Assembly (NCBI GenBank): GCA_003165235.1
Contig: PLSV01000162.1
Coordinates: 1 to 38,982 of the forward strand
Reading direction: 5' to 3'
DNA from: Syntrophobacteraceae bacterium
GTDB lineage: Bacteria; Desulfobacterota; Syntrophobacteria; Syntrophobacterales; Syntrophobacteraceae
DNA length: 38,982 nt
Positions 7,158 through 15,522 of this stretch are shown one piece after another; the first letter of the stretch is position 1, and every line of letters begins with the position of its first letter. The notes below the pieces were generated by a model. The model saw only the letters and a list, made by a program, of their open reading frames with translations, was not told where the DNA came from and did not search any database. The translations under genes were made by a program, and so were the position numbers.

Positions 7158-8690
7158 ATGCAGATTGAATGGCGAATTGCTCCCCGTAATGAGTGGCGGG
7201 CCGATGCCCTGGTCTTCTTTGTTTTCGAGAAGTCCAACGAATATCTTCCGGGCTTGAGGGGATTTCTGGAAGATGTTGGAAAGTGGCTCGCTGTGTCCGC
7301 TGCGTTGCCCGACTTTCAAGGCAAGCCCTCTGAGGTGGCCGTCGTTTATGCGCCTGCCTGTGACGCGGGGGTCCAGCGCGTCATACTTGCGGGTCTGGGC
7401 CCGGCGGAAAAGTTCGAAATCGAAAAGCTGAAAAACGCCGCCGCGTTCGCTCTGAGAAAGTGCCGCGACATGGGCATAAATAAGCCGGGGATTCCAGTAT
7501 CGGCCCTCGAAGGGTTCCCCTGCGAGTCGTCTTCATGCACCATAGAGAGTCTGCTGCGAGAGGGTCTGACCGGCGCGATGGCCGGGCTTCATCGTTTCAA
7601 TGCGATGAAGACCAAAAACTCGGATGTCCCGCAAAGCACCGAGTCCATTCTGCTTGTTTGCGACGCCGAACCGGGCCCCGTCCTGCGGGAAACTGCCGCC
7701 CTGGCCCAGGCTGAAGTCGCCGGGATCGTGCTCGCCAGAGACCTGACCATATCTCCGGCCAACCGTGTGACTCCCGGATTTATTGCCGAAACAGCATCCG
7801 AAATTGCCGCAAAATACGGGTTCCAAATCGAAATAATCGACCTGGATTCGGCGCGATCCATGGGCATGGGGGTCTTTGACGCAGTCGCCAAAGGCAGCTC
7901 CGAACCCGCTTTTGTCATCGTCCTGGATCATGCGCCGCCCGGGACCGAAAACGATCCTCCGATTGTTTTCATCGGCAAGGGCATCACCTTCGACACGGGA
8001 GGCATTTCGCTCAAACCCAGAGATAAGCTGGAAGAAATGAAGCAGGACATGGCTGGGGCCGCATCCGTTTTGGGCGCCTTCGAGGCGATCGGCCGCACCG
8101 GTCTTGTGAGGCGAGTGGCGGGCATACTGCCCTGCACGGAAAATATGCCCGGCGGACGGGCCTATAAGCCCGGAGACGTTTTCCGCTCCTATTCGGGGCA
8201 GACGGTCGAAATCATAAGCACCGACGCTGAAGGCAGGCTGGTGCTCTGTGATGCGCTGGCCTACGCCGCCGACCGTTTCAAACCCGCGCTCATGGTCGAT
8301 ATCGCCACCCTTACAGGGGCGAGCATCATCGCTCTTGGCAGGGATGTCGCCGCAGTTTTGGGCAACTGCGAAGGGCTGGTCCGCTCCATTCAGCAGATCG
8401 GAGCCTCAATTGGGGAAAGATTCTGGCCGCTGCCTCTGTGGGACTCTTACTTCGAGGCTTTGAAGAGCGATGTGGCCGACATGAAAAACGTTGGGGACCG
8501 CAGCGCCGGGGCGATCATCGGGGCAATGTTTCTCAAACAGTTCGTACCCAAGGAAATCCCCTGGGCGCACCTCGATATTGCCGGCGCCGCATGGACCGAC
8601 AAAGACACCGGCTTTTCTCCAAAGGGGGCAACCGGCTTCGGGGTAAGGACCCTTTTTGAAATCGCGCGCAGATGGACCGGTAAAGATTGA
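7158..8690 (+). CDS. pepA: leucyl aminopeptidase (M17 family)
   Basis: 510 residues from ATG 7158; upstream in-frame starts would add a Phe/Leu-rich stretch encoded by the promoter region and are unlikely. The N-terminal regulatory domain covers about residues 1-170, and the catalytic two-metal M17 domain follows. Seen in it are the metal and catalytic residues in GKGITFDTGG (K274, D279), DMAGAA, and the M17 signature STDAEGRL at 354-361, where the family usually has NTDAEGRL. The enzyme removes N-terminal amino acids from peptides in the cytoplasm. Its TGA stop is formed by the first bases of the repeat element downstream. Confidence 0.95.
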   Translation: MQIEWRIAPRNEWRADALVFFVFEKSNEYLPGLRGFLEDVGKWLAVSAALPDFQGKPSEVAVVYAPACDAGVQRVILAGLGPAEKFEIEKLKNAAAFALRKCRDMGINKPGIPVSALEGFPCESSSCTIESLLREGLTGAMAGLHRFNAMKTKNSDVPQSTESILLVCDAEPGPVLRETAALAQAEVAGIVLARDLTISPANRVTPGFIAETASEIAAKYGFQIEIIDLDSARSMGMGVFDAVAKGSSEPAFVIVLDHAPPGTENDPPIVFIGKGITFDTGGISLKPRDKLEEMKQDMAGAASVLGAFEAIGRTGLVRRVAGILPCTENMPGGRAYKPGDVFRSYSGQTVEIISTDAEGRLVLCDALAYAADRFKPALMVDIATLTGASIIALGRDVAAVLGNCEGLVRSIQQIGASIGERFWPLPLWDSYFEALKSDVADMKNVGDRSAGAIIGAMFLKQFVPKEIPWAHLDIAGAAWTDKDTGFSPKGATGFGVRTLFEIARRWTGKD

Positions 8691-8935
8691 CGCGGGGACG
8701 CGGGGAAGGGGTGACGCGGGGAGAAAAAGACTGACGCGGAGACGCGGTCAGGTGAGGGCGCTCAGCGGATACACCACTGATCGGGATGGCTGAGCATTTG
8801 GATTAACTTGCCTTGTATGCCTTCGTATTGCTTGTCGAGCTTATCGGCATCAGGGATCGCCTGCATTTGATCACCGGGCCTCCCCTTCTCCCCATCTCTC
8901 CCTCCCCGCGTCACTCTCTCCCGTCCTCTGTCACC
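8687..8935. repeat. octad-type inverted-arm element between convergent pepA and gspD
   Basis: The left arm (8687-8757) consists of GACGCGGG-type octads: GACGCGGGGACGCGGGG, then GACGCGGAGACGCGG. The right arm (about 8878-8933) has pyrimidine counterparts, including CCCCGCGTCAC, CCCATCTCTCCC and GTCCTCTGTCAC. The core contains AGCGGATACACCACT (8764-8778), found again in the element at 25290. The TGA stops of both flanking convergent genes lie at its outer edges. It spans the whole 240-bp gap. Confidence 0.75.
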
Positions 8936-11402
8936 GCCCTACTTGCTGCTTCAAGTTATTGAGTTTCTGGAGGAGTTCAATGGGCGCTTCCGAACCTCTT
9001 TGGTTGATTACGTGCGGAGTAATCGCCACCAGGAGTTCGGTACGCGCCAGATTGGTATTCCTGGCGGAGAAAAGAGGCGAGAGCAGGGGTATGTCCTGGA
9101 GATAGGGGATTCCAGTTTTTCCGACTGTGTTCGATGAGTCGATTATTCCGCCGATTACCACCGTTGAGCCGTTCTGGGCAAGAAGAGTGGTCTTTATGTT
9201 CCTCTCGGTGAAAGTCGGCGCGGTATTCCCGGCGCCGACAGTAACGCTCGCGCCGGTCCGTCGAATCGTCTGTTCCAATTCGAGCCTGACCAGGCCTCCA
9301 GCATTTATGTGCGGAGTGATGTTGAGGATGACGCCGGTTTCCTCGTACTGGATCGTGCTGAAAATGTCGGACCCCGTGACGGAGCCGGTAACTGAACCAG
9401 TCGGAATCGGTGTTCTTCCGCCAACGCTAATGGTTGCCTCCTTGTTGTCGGTCGCCAGCAGCGTTGGTGTGGAAAGCACGTTAATGGTGGTCTTGTCGGC
9501 CAGAGCGCTCAAAAGCACCGCGAGGTTCTGTGAATTGGCGACCCATCCGAGGCCGAGCCCTGAGCCTGCCACACTCCCGATATTAAGGGGAAATTGGCCG
9601 GTAGCGGCCGCGGGCGAGGTGCCGCCGGATGTGTTGGTAGTTGTGGTCGCCGTATTGGACAGTCCACCGAAAGAAAGGCTGTAACCGGCGTTAGTGCTGG
9701 GATGACTCTGAAAATAATATTGCAGCCCGTAGCTGAAGTCCTTGGTCAACTGCACTTCGGCGACCAACACCTCAATCAAAACGGCCCTGGGGAGAATATC
9801 GAGGGTTTCGATCGTCTTTTTTATCTTTCCATAATCGACCGCGTTTGCCCGGATGACAATTGCGTTATTGACCTCGTCGGGAATTATCATCACCTCACCG
9901 GTAAATATCCCACCGGGCTTCCCTGGCGCGCCTGCTCCCGCCGCACCCGCGCCGGTGCTGCCTCCCACGGCGCCGGTAGCGCTCGAGGTCCGGGAAGACG
10001 TGCTACCATACGAACTTCCGGAAACCCCACCCGTGCCGCCCGTGGCTGACCCGGTCCCCCCGCCGAGGGAACTGCCGCCGCCAAATGAGCTGCTGCCGCC
10101 GCCGCCGAATGAACTGCCGCCGCCGCCGAAATTAGACGAACCGAAGGAGCTGCGGGTTGCGGAGCGCCCGGACGGCACAAGCTGCTGTCCCATCCCTCCG
10201 CCGCCTCCAATCCCGAGCACCGAGCCCACGATCTGGGCAATGTCTCGCGCCAGGCCGTTCTGGACGAAGTACACATAGATTTCCTGCTGATTCCCTAACC
10301 CGTGCACATCCAGGGCCTGTATCCATTGCCGCGCCGATTTGAGCAGTTCGGGGTTCTGAGCCATCACCAGCACGCCCTTGAAGTTGTTCAGAGGTATAAG
10401 CGCCAGGCTGGTCTTGATGGCGCTATCCTTGAACCCGCCAAGCTTGCTCATGAGAGATTCCATCCCCTGAACGGCGTCCTGGGGAGCTATCGAGGTAACG
10501 GGAACGATCTCCATGCTGACTTCTTGAAGAACATTTATATCAATCGTCTTGAGAAGATTGACAAGGACGCGGGCGTTATCGGTATCTTCAGCAAAGATAA
10601 GGCTGTTGGTAAGCGACTCGGCAATGACCTTTCTTCCGGGGGTCAGAAAAGGGGTGATCAGGCTGATCGCCTGCTTGGGATCCATGAATCGGAGCCGGTA
10701 GATTACTATGAGCGGCCTTGTGCCCTTTTCGTCTTCCAGCATTTGCGCATTAGCCACAGGAAGACCGCCGCCTCCCGCCTTCTGGGCAAGCTGAATGAAA
10801 TAAAACCCTTTCTTGGGGATGATGCTAATCCCATTTGCTTCATAGGCCCTCGCCACCATCTGAAGGAGCTCGTCGTTTTCAAACTCACCCTCGATATACA
10901 TGCTGATCCGGCCCTGAAGGGTCTGGTCCATCACGTAATTGAGCTTCAACTGATCGCTGAATATCTGGTTGGTGACCTCGGCAATATCGGCCTTCTCGAA
11001 ATTAAGGACGATTCGCTGCCTTTCCTTCTGCGCAGACCCGGGCGATCCGGCTGGAACTTCCTGGGTTAAAGGGCTTAAGAGTCCCGTCTGGACTGGGGAA
11101 ATCACGGACTTGATTGGTGGCTTTTTTCCCGGCGGCTTGGTTTTGCCTCCGAGGGCAATTGTTTTCGAAACCGCCCCCTGGTCATCCTTGGCCTGCGTCT
11201 CCTCTGAGAATTTATCAGCAGGGGCAGCCTTGGACGAATCGATTTCACCCGGCATCGCAGCAGAAGCGCCTTCAGGGGCCGGCGCCATTGGCTGGGCGGG
11301 TTGTGGCTGCGACATCCGTCCGACCGGTCTCTGCGGTGAAGATTGGCATGAAACAGAGATAATCACCAGTATTACTGCGAGAATGGACTGGCGTATTCTC
11401 AT
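8931..11402 (-). CDS. gspD: type II secretion system secretin GspD (lipoprotein)
   Basis: 823 residues. The lipoprotein signal ends at C19 (ISVSC). After a Pro/Ala/Gln/Lys-rich linker come the periplasmic N0 (from about 130) and N1-N3 domains, with typical segments such as VIYRLRFMDPKQA and DEVNNAIVIRA. The C-terminal secretin barrel carries LLATDNKEATISVGG and the signature IPYLQDIPLLSPLF. It forms the multimeric outer-membrane pore for folded exoproteins. Between the ring domains, about residues 395-500, lies a long Gly/Ser/Thr-rich insert with repeated FGGGGSS units. The gene is last in the operon rather than near the start as in classical gsp clusters, and it may have its own promoter upstream. 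Confidence 0.95.
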   Translation of the reverse strand: MRIRQSILAVILVIISVSCQSSPQRPVGRMSQPQPAQPMAPAPEGASAAMPGEIDSSKAAPADKFSEETQAKDDQGAVSKTIALGGKTKPPGKKPPIKSVISPVQTGLLSPLTQEVPAGSPGSAQKERQRIVLNFEKADIAEVTNQIFSDQLKLNYVMDQTLQGRISMYIEGEFENDELLQMVARAYEANGISIIPKKGFYFIQLAQKAGGGGLPVANAQMLEDEKGTRPLIVIYRLRFMDPKQAISLITPFLTPGRKVIAESLTNSLIFAEDTDNARVLVNLLKTIDINVLQEVSMEIVPVTSIAPQDAVQGMESLMSKLGGFKDSAIKTSLALIPLNNFKGVLVMAQNPELLKSARQWIQALDVHGLGNQQEIYVYFVQNGLARDIAQIVGSVLGIGGGGGMGQQLVPSGRSATRSSFGSSNFGGGGSSFGGGGSSSFGGGSSLGGGTGSATGGTGGVSGSSYGSTSSRTSSATGAVGGSTGAGAAGAGAPGKPGGIFTGEVMIIPDEVNNAIVIRANAVDYGKIKKTIETLDILPRAVLIEVLVAEVQLTKDFSYGLQYYFQSHPSTNAGYSLSFGGLSNTATTTTNTSGGTSPAAATGQFPLNIGSVAGSGLGLGWVANSQNLAVLLSALADKTTINVLSTPTLLATDNKEATISVGGRTPIPTGSVTGSVTGSDIFSTIQYEETGVILNITPHINAGGLVRLELEQTIRRTGASVTVGAGNTAPTFTERNIKTTLLAQNGSTVVIGGIIDSSNTVGKTGIPYLQDIPLLSPLFSARNTNLARTELLVAITPHVINQRGSEAPIELLQKLNNLKQQVGR

Positions 11403-11454
11403 CTAAAGACCCCCCCAGGCAGAGAACTACGGACTGGCGCTTTCAAGCAGAACG

Positions 11455-11483
11455 ATACTATATCACAATCGATGAATCGGCAA
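11455..11483 (-). promoter_or_regulatory. putative sigma-70-type promoter for gspD
   Basis: On the - strand TTGCCG (11478-11483) is separated by exactly 17 bp from TAGTAT (11455-11460). It lies in the 179-bp gap between gspM and gspD, with transcription expected to begin about 45 bp before the gspD ATG. It would let the secretin be expressed independently of the upstream operon. Prediction only. Confidence 0.4.
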
Positions 11484-11581
11484 CATGATAACAAGCCCGA
11501 AGAAGGAAGCATTGAAAGTGGCAGTGAAACGAAAAGCTTTTTTAGCTCATGTCGATCCGGAAACACAGGATGGACGCTACA

Positions 11582-12178
11582 TCAGGATTTTTCTCCTTTT
11601 TCCATGAGCGCTGCAAGAATAACGTTCACGACAAGGTCAGGTCCTTTGGCTCTTTGTATTTTTTGTATATTGATTTCCTGCACCAGGATGGCGAACTCAG
11701 AATTCTTGACCCTGGAGAGAAAATAGTGCAGCCCATCGACATTGGTCATGAGATTGAATCTGAGATGCACTTCCTGGTAAAGACCGTACTCTTTGCTGGC
11801 AAGCACCTGGTAGGTTTTGATGTCCAGCTTCTGCCCGTCAGCCCTGCCCTTTGATGAAAGCAGGTCTCCCAGCGAAGCGGCGAGCTGGTACGGGTCGGTC
11901 CCCCGGAAGAGCTTTTTTTGCATCTCCCTGAGATCTCCCTCATGCTTTGCGAGGTTGTCCTGAATGCTTTGGCTCTGTTTGAGCTTTTGATTGTATTTGG
12001 CAATGAGTTCCTGCTGCTGTTTGATTCTTGCATCAAACACCTCTTTCTGGGCCGCTATCGGCGCAATCAGGATAAGATAGGCTGCCGCCAGGGCCACCGC
12101 CACGGTGGCTGAAGCCGCTATCGCCCATCTGTGTTTCCCGATATCCGAGATTCTGATCTCCGGAAATTTGACTTTCAT
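11582..12178 (-). CDS. gspM: type II secretion system inner-membrane protein GspM
   Basis: 198 residues. After a short cytoplasmic N-terminus comes one transmembrane helix (residues about 22-42). A coiled-coil-prone stretch rich in Gln, Lys and Glu follows (residues about 45-90), then a small periplasmic ferredoxin-like domain. This is the architecture of GspM/PilO-type proteins, which pair with GspL in the inner-membrane platform. Sequence similarity within this family is weak, so the call leans on topology and on the four-base ATGA-type overlap with gspL. A 179-bp gap separates it from gspD. Confidence 0.85.
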   Translation of the reverse strand: MKVKFPEIRISDIGKHRWAIAASATVAVALAAAYLILIAPIAAQKEVFDARIKQQQELIAKYNQKLKQSQSIQDNLAKHEGDLREMQKKLFRGTDPYQLAASLGDLLSSKGRADGQKLDIKTYQVLASKEYGLYQEVHLRFNLMTNVDGLHYFLSRVKNSEFAILVQEINIQKIQRAKGPDLVVNVILAALMEKGEKS

Positions 12179-13719
12179 TGCGCGCTCTCCTCGGGGACCT
12201 GCTCACCAGCGGCTTCCCCCTCTTGAGGCGTCTCACCGACCTCCTGCTCTTCAACCGGGGGGGGAGAGCCTCCAAGCAGTTCTTTTTTGGCGACGGGCGC
12301 CTCGGCAGTCGGACTCTCGCTCAAGACCCCACCGGGTGTTTCCGGCGGCAGCGCTTCGAAACTTTTCTTCAGCTTCTCCATATCCAATTGAAGCTGGACG
12401 TTAAACCTCTCCAAGTCGGTCCCGGGGTCTCGAGTTACCGGAGAAGCGAATTTGACGTCGTTAAGCCCCTCGGTTTTCGACAGCTCGGCGAGATACTTGA
12501 GCGCCGATTTGCTTTCGCCCCTGATAATGAGCTGTCCTTGGCGGAGTGAGAGATAATTGAGCCAGGTATCATCAGGAGTGAGCTGGGTAAGGAAGCTCAG
12601 AAGCTCCAGGAGTTGATAGTCTTCCCCTTTGAACTGAGACAGTGTTTTCTGATCTTCCTGAAACTTCGTAATACGCGTCTGGATCTGTTCGATGGGTTTC
12701 CACTGCGTTTCGAGCTGATGGATTTGAACTTTGAGGCGATTGCTGGTCTGAACCATATTCGCGGTCGAGTGCGACTGATAGAGGCCATAGATGGCGAAAA
12801 TGAAAATGAGCGCTGCCAGAGGCGCGGCAATTCGAGGAATCTGCCATGGTTTTAACAGAATTTCGGAATCGAAAGTGTGAATGGCGTCCTGTTTGAGCAG
12901 GCGGCGAAGCCAACTGATGACTAAAGACTCAGTGACCTCCTGCACCTTAACCGGCAACCCTGCCTTCCCCCAGATTGCTGCCGGAGCTTCGGCAGAATTG
13001 CTCTCCCCAGGCGCGCAGACAAGATGGATGTGCGGCTCGCACTCCTCGTTGCCGCTGCATTTGAGCTTTTCGCTAAAGAGTTTCAGGCCCTGGAAAGACT
13101 TGCCAACCAACGCGGAATCCAAAAAGGCGCCCCGGTAGAAGCGATGTACTTCAAGATTCTCGTCATCCAGACCGCGCACAATGATCTCGCACTCTTCTCC
13201 CCCGTCAGCGATCAGCGGCAGCAAAGCTGCAAACGACAGCGCGCTCGGCGCCACGGCGAAGGTATGGAAAAGCGTTCCATTGAGCGCCTGGTTCAGTTTG
13301 TCGTAAATCTCCCTTTGAATGGAGAAAACGGGGACCGAAACATGCTGGTTCAACGCAACCGGCGGTCCGGAAAAATGCAGGGTCCTGTCGTGCTCCTGAA
13401 AGATGTTTTCCTGCCAGTCGAAGTTGATCGCATCATCGAGTTGGTCCATAATCGACAGGGGATAGTGTTCACTGTGGACGGAATAGAAAACGCTCGACAC
13501 CATCGCCAGCAGGGCGCTTCCTTTCCTGCCTTTCGGCTTGAGGTTCAGATATTGGAGATGATCGAAAACCGATTCACCCTTAGGGACACGGCATTGCTCG
13601 GCGACTCCGATTTCCCACGACCTCCAGTGCCTATGCGCATGCAGGACCTCTATCCTCATAGGTTCCACATAGACAACATGCAGGTTGGTCGGTCTGTATC
13701 TGATTATGCTTTTTAGCAT
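12175..13719 (-). CDS. gspL: type II secretion system protein GspL
   Basis: 514 residues. A cytoplasmic actin-like N-terminal region (about 1-290) contains the surface that binds GspE in known systems. One transmembrane helix (APLAALIFIFAIYGLYQ) follows, then a PilN/GspL-like periplasmic domain with a coiled segment and LTQLTPDDTWLNYLSLRQGQLIIRG-type strands. An unusual acidic, Pro/Glu/Gly-rich tail of about 65 residues ends the protein; most GspL proteins stop at the periplasmic domain. GspL links the cytoplasmic ATPase to the pseudopilus assembly platform. It starts 34 bp after gspK and overlaps gspM by four bases. Confidence 0.9.
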   Translation of the reverse strand: MLKSIIRYRPTNLHVVYVEPMRIEVLHAHRHWRSWEIGVAEQCRVPKGESVFDHLQYLNLKPKGRKGSALLAMVSSVFYSVHSEHYPLSIMDQLDDAINFDWQENIFQEHDRTLHFSGPPVALNQHVSVPVFSIQREIYDKLNQALNGTLFHTFAVAPSALSFAALLPLIADGGEECEIIVRGLDDENLEVHRFYRGAFLDSALVGKSFQGLKLFSEKLKCSGNEECEPHIHLVCAPGESNSAEAPAAIWGKAGLPVKVQEVTESLVISWLRRLLKQDAIHTFDSEILLKPWQIPRIAAPLAALIFIFAIYGLYQSHSTANMVQTSNRLKVQIHQLETQWKPIEQIQTRITKFQEDQKTLSQFKGEDYQLLELLSFLTQLTPDDTWLNYLSLRQGQLIIRGESKSALKYLAELSKTEGLNDVKFASPVTRDPGTDLERFNVQLQLDMEKLKKSFEALPPETPGGVLSESPTAEAPVAKKELLGGSPPPVEEQEVGETPQEGEAAGEQVPEESAQ

Positions 13720-13753
13720 AACTGATCCTTGTGAAGGGAATTGAAGGCTCTGC

Positions 13754-14737
13754 CTACATCACCTTCCTGCTCAATATCTGGTAAGGTTTTTCGCCTATGC
13801 TAACGAAGCGCACCGTTAGCCAGATACCCACGCTCGGGGGCCCGTTCGCCGATTTCCCAAACGAAAGAATGCGATAGAGGCCTCCCGGTTTCCATGAAGT
13901 CAATTTGAGCACGGACTCCTGTTGCTCTTCATTGTCCAGAGGCAAGTTTACATTGCCGCCGTATATGGTCAATAGGCTGAAAAGAGAATTCCTGGCCGGA
14001 ATTACAATATCCTGAAAAACTTCGGGGGTCTCGCGCATCCTTTCATCTATTCCCCGATCGTAGCCGTAGAAAAGCTGATGGCTGACGCCAGGGACCAGCA
14101 GCAACTGATCCAGGCCGGTGAGCGGGCCATTGAACGGGATGTAGTTAAGGCCCGCCTTGATATATTCATTTTTTTCCATCCCTTGAGGCCGGGTGATATC
14201 GTCTGCATCGATAAAATCGAGTATCCTGTCCGCCAGCATTTCCGAAGTCATTTCATCTGCGCCGGCTCTTTGAAGCACCTGCCTGAGTTGAACCTCCTGG
14301 ACCGAGTTGACGTTTACCTTGATCTCTTCTGATTCGATAATCACAACGGCGATGCCGCTCTTATACTCGACTATGCGGGGCCGCCCATCGGGCTGCCAGT
14401 TAAGATCGGCGGTTTGGTCCATGTGCAGAGGAGGCGCCTGGCCCATCCGCGCCAGGGCTTCATAGCATCCCCCAATGGCAAGATAGAGGGCCTGGGAGTC
14501 TCGTATCGAGTGAATCCGGTCCTCTCCCATCAGGCGGGTCTGAGCGCTTATCTGGAATGCAAACCACATGATAAGGGCGCAACACCACAGAACGGCGATA
14601 AGCACAACACCCCTTACAGAGGACAGAGTACGGAGGACAGAGTACGGAGGACAGAGGATGGAGGACGGAGAGCGTATATTCGTCTTCTGTCTTCCGTCTT
14701 CCGTCTTCCGTCTTAAGCTTCGGGCGATATTATTCAT
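13754..14737 (-). CDS. gspK: type II secretion minor pseudopilin GspK, with repeat-derived leader
   Basis: 327 residues from ATG 14737, which overlaps the gspJ stop as ATGA; a longer frame to 14863 would lie inside gspJ and is rejected. Downstream of the N-terminal helix (RGVVLIAVLWCCALIMWF) lies the large globular GspK domain, with an SAM-like helical part (EMLADRILDFIDADD). GspK caps the pseudopilus tip with GspI and GspJ. The leader before the cleavage site G43 is about 43 residues instead of the usual short one. Residues about 8-41 are encoded by the heptad repeat element at 14616-14715, flanked by MNNIARS and RGVVL. Cleavage would remove this segment, so the mature protein is probably normal. 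Confidence 0.9.
   Translation of the reverse strand: MNNIARSLRRKTEDGRQKTNIRSPSSILCPPYSVLRTLSSVRGVVLIAVLWCCALIMWFAFQISAQTRLMGEDRIHSIRDSQALYLAIGGCYEALARMGQAPPLHMDQTADLNWQPDGRPRIVEYKSGIAVVIIESEEIKVNVNSVQEVQLRQVLQRAGADEMTSEMLADRILDFIDADDITRPQGMEKNEYIKAGLNYIPFNGPLTGLDQLLLVPGVSHQLFYGYDRGIDERMRETPEVFQDIVIPARNSLFSLLTIYGGNVNLPLDNEEQQESVLKLTSWKPGGLYRILSFGKSANGPPSVGIWLTVRFVSIGEKPYQILSRKVM
14616..14715. repeat. heptad-type inverted-arm element inside gspK coding sequence
   Basis: On the + strand the left arm is a run of 7-bp units: ACAGAGG, ACAGAGT, ACGGAGG, ACAGAGT, ACGGAGG, ACAGAGG, ATGGAGG, ACGGAGA. After a core around GCGTATATTC, the right arm has GTCTTCT, GTCTTCC, GTCTTCC, GTCTTCC, GTCTTAA. The arms are near reverse complements of each other. 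The element keeps the gspK reading frame open. Confidence 0.85.
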
Positions 14738-15426
14738 TGGTTTAAGCCAGTGTTCAGGCCAACTCCTCCGGCACCCGGGAGCGACGCCTTTGGAACCTCG
14801 ATCGAGAATAAACCGTTCACCATGCACACCCGGGCATGAACCATCGAATCGTTCCCTCTCCACCTCAGAAGGACTTCCACGGGCAATTCTTCCACTTTAT
14901 CCCAGGCTTTTAAAAACTCCCTGGAATCCTTGCCTGCATAGGCCAGAACGAATTCGGGAAACTCAACCCCATAAGCACGAATTCTTGTCTCTTTTTCGCT
15001 GGAAGCCCGGCCGGCGAGAAACCTCTCGATGAAATCCACATGATAGGGGTCCAGCAGAAGCTCGGAATAGTTGAGCACCCTGGAGTTTGGATCATACGTG
15101 TAACGGGCGACTACCGGCACGCCCTGTGAGATGGCCTTTACGGAGTGAGTGGTTACAAAAGCAATCGAGTTCGATTGCCCGGCAAACAGGGGATGCACGC
15201 TATCCTTGAACTTGATGGGCTTTGGATCGCATTCGGCCAGTTGGCGATTGAGCAGATCGGCCAACTGGAAAGTATGGTCCGGCTTTTGATTCTGAGTGCT
15301 CTGCCAAACGCGCAGCGCAAACGAAAAACAAACCGAGAGAATGCCGACCACGAGCGCAGAGATAGCCGTGGCCAGGATCAGCTCGATCAGCGTGAAGCCG
15401 GTTTTGTCCCAGCGTTTAAGCTTCAC
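14734..15426 (-). CDS. gspJ: type II secretion minor pseudopilin GspJ
   Basis: 230 residues from GTG 15426, chosen because AGGAG precedes it at good spacing and it gives a short leader, MKLKRWDKTG, before the cleavage motif FTLIE. An earlier in-frame GTG at 15510 would translate a repeat element and is rejected. The N-terminal pseudopilin helix (FTLIELILATAISALVVGIL) is followed by a GspJ-type beta-rich domain. It is part of the pseudopilus tip complex with GspI and GspK in the periplasm. It overlaps gspK by four bases and is separated from gspI by 96 bp holding a palindrome. Confidence 0.88.
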   Translation of the reverse strand: MKLKRWDKTGFTLIELILATAISALVVGILSVCFSFALRVWQSTQNQKPDHTFQLADLLNRQLAECDPKPIKFKDSVHPLFAGQSNSIAFVTTHSVKAISQGVPVVARYTYDPNSRVLNYSELLLDPYHVDFIERFLAGRASSEKETRIRAYGVEFPEFVLAYAGKDSREFLKAWDKVEELPVEVLLRWRGNDSMVHARVCMVNGLFSIEVPKASLPGAGGVGLNTGLNQ

Positions 15427-15439
15427 CGTGTCTCCTAAA

Positions 15440-15476
15440 AATCCCCCATGCCCCCCTTTTCCTAAAGGGGGGATAC
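15440..15476. repeat. C-run/G-run palindrome upstream of gspJ
   Basis: CCCCCCTTT (15451-15459) and AAAGGGGGG (15464-15472) form a perfect 9-bp stem with a 4-base loop. An adjacent AATCCCCCATG adds a further C-run. In one frame it reads as the peptide PPLGKGGHGGF, a short repetitive word I have the impression of seeing in spurious proteins of other genomes. In gspJ orientation the hairpin lies just before the AGGAG ribosome-binding site, so it could affect translation of gspJ. Confidence 0.65.
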
Positions 15477-15522
15477 TTCCGGCATCGGGCGCCCGGCATG
15501 TATCAACCACGCTGTGCTCCGT

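Noticed and set aside
9127-10278. Open frames on the + strand opposite gspD, including a Pro-rich one
   Set aside because: They are antisense shadows of the secretin gene; the Pro-rich protein is the complement of the Gly-rich insert.
14616-14715. CRISPR-like or simple tandem repeat array
   Set aside because: Units are only 7-8 bp with no spacers, and the two halves are inverted relative to each other.
14738-14863. Longer N-terminus for gspK
   Set aside because: The extra 42 codons lie inside gspJ in another frame, and the ATG at 14737 overlaps the gspJ stop as expected in a coupled operon.
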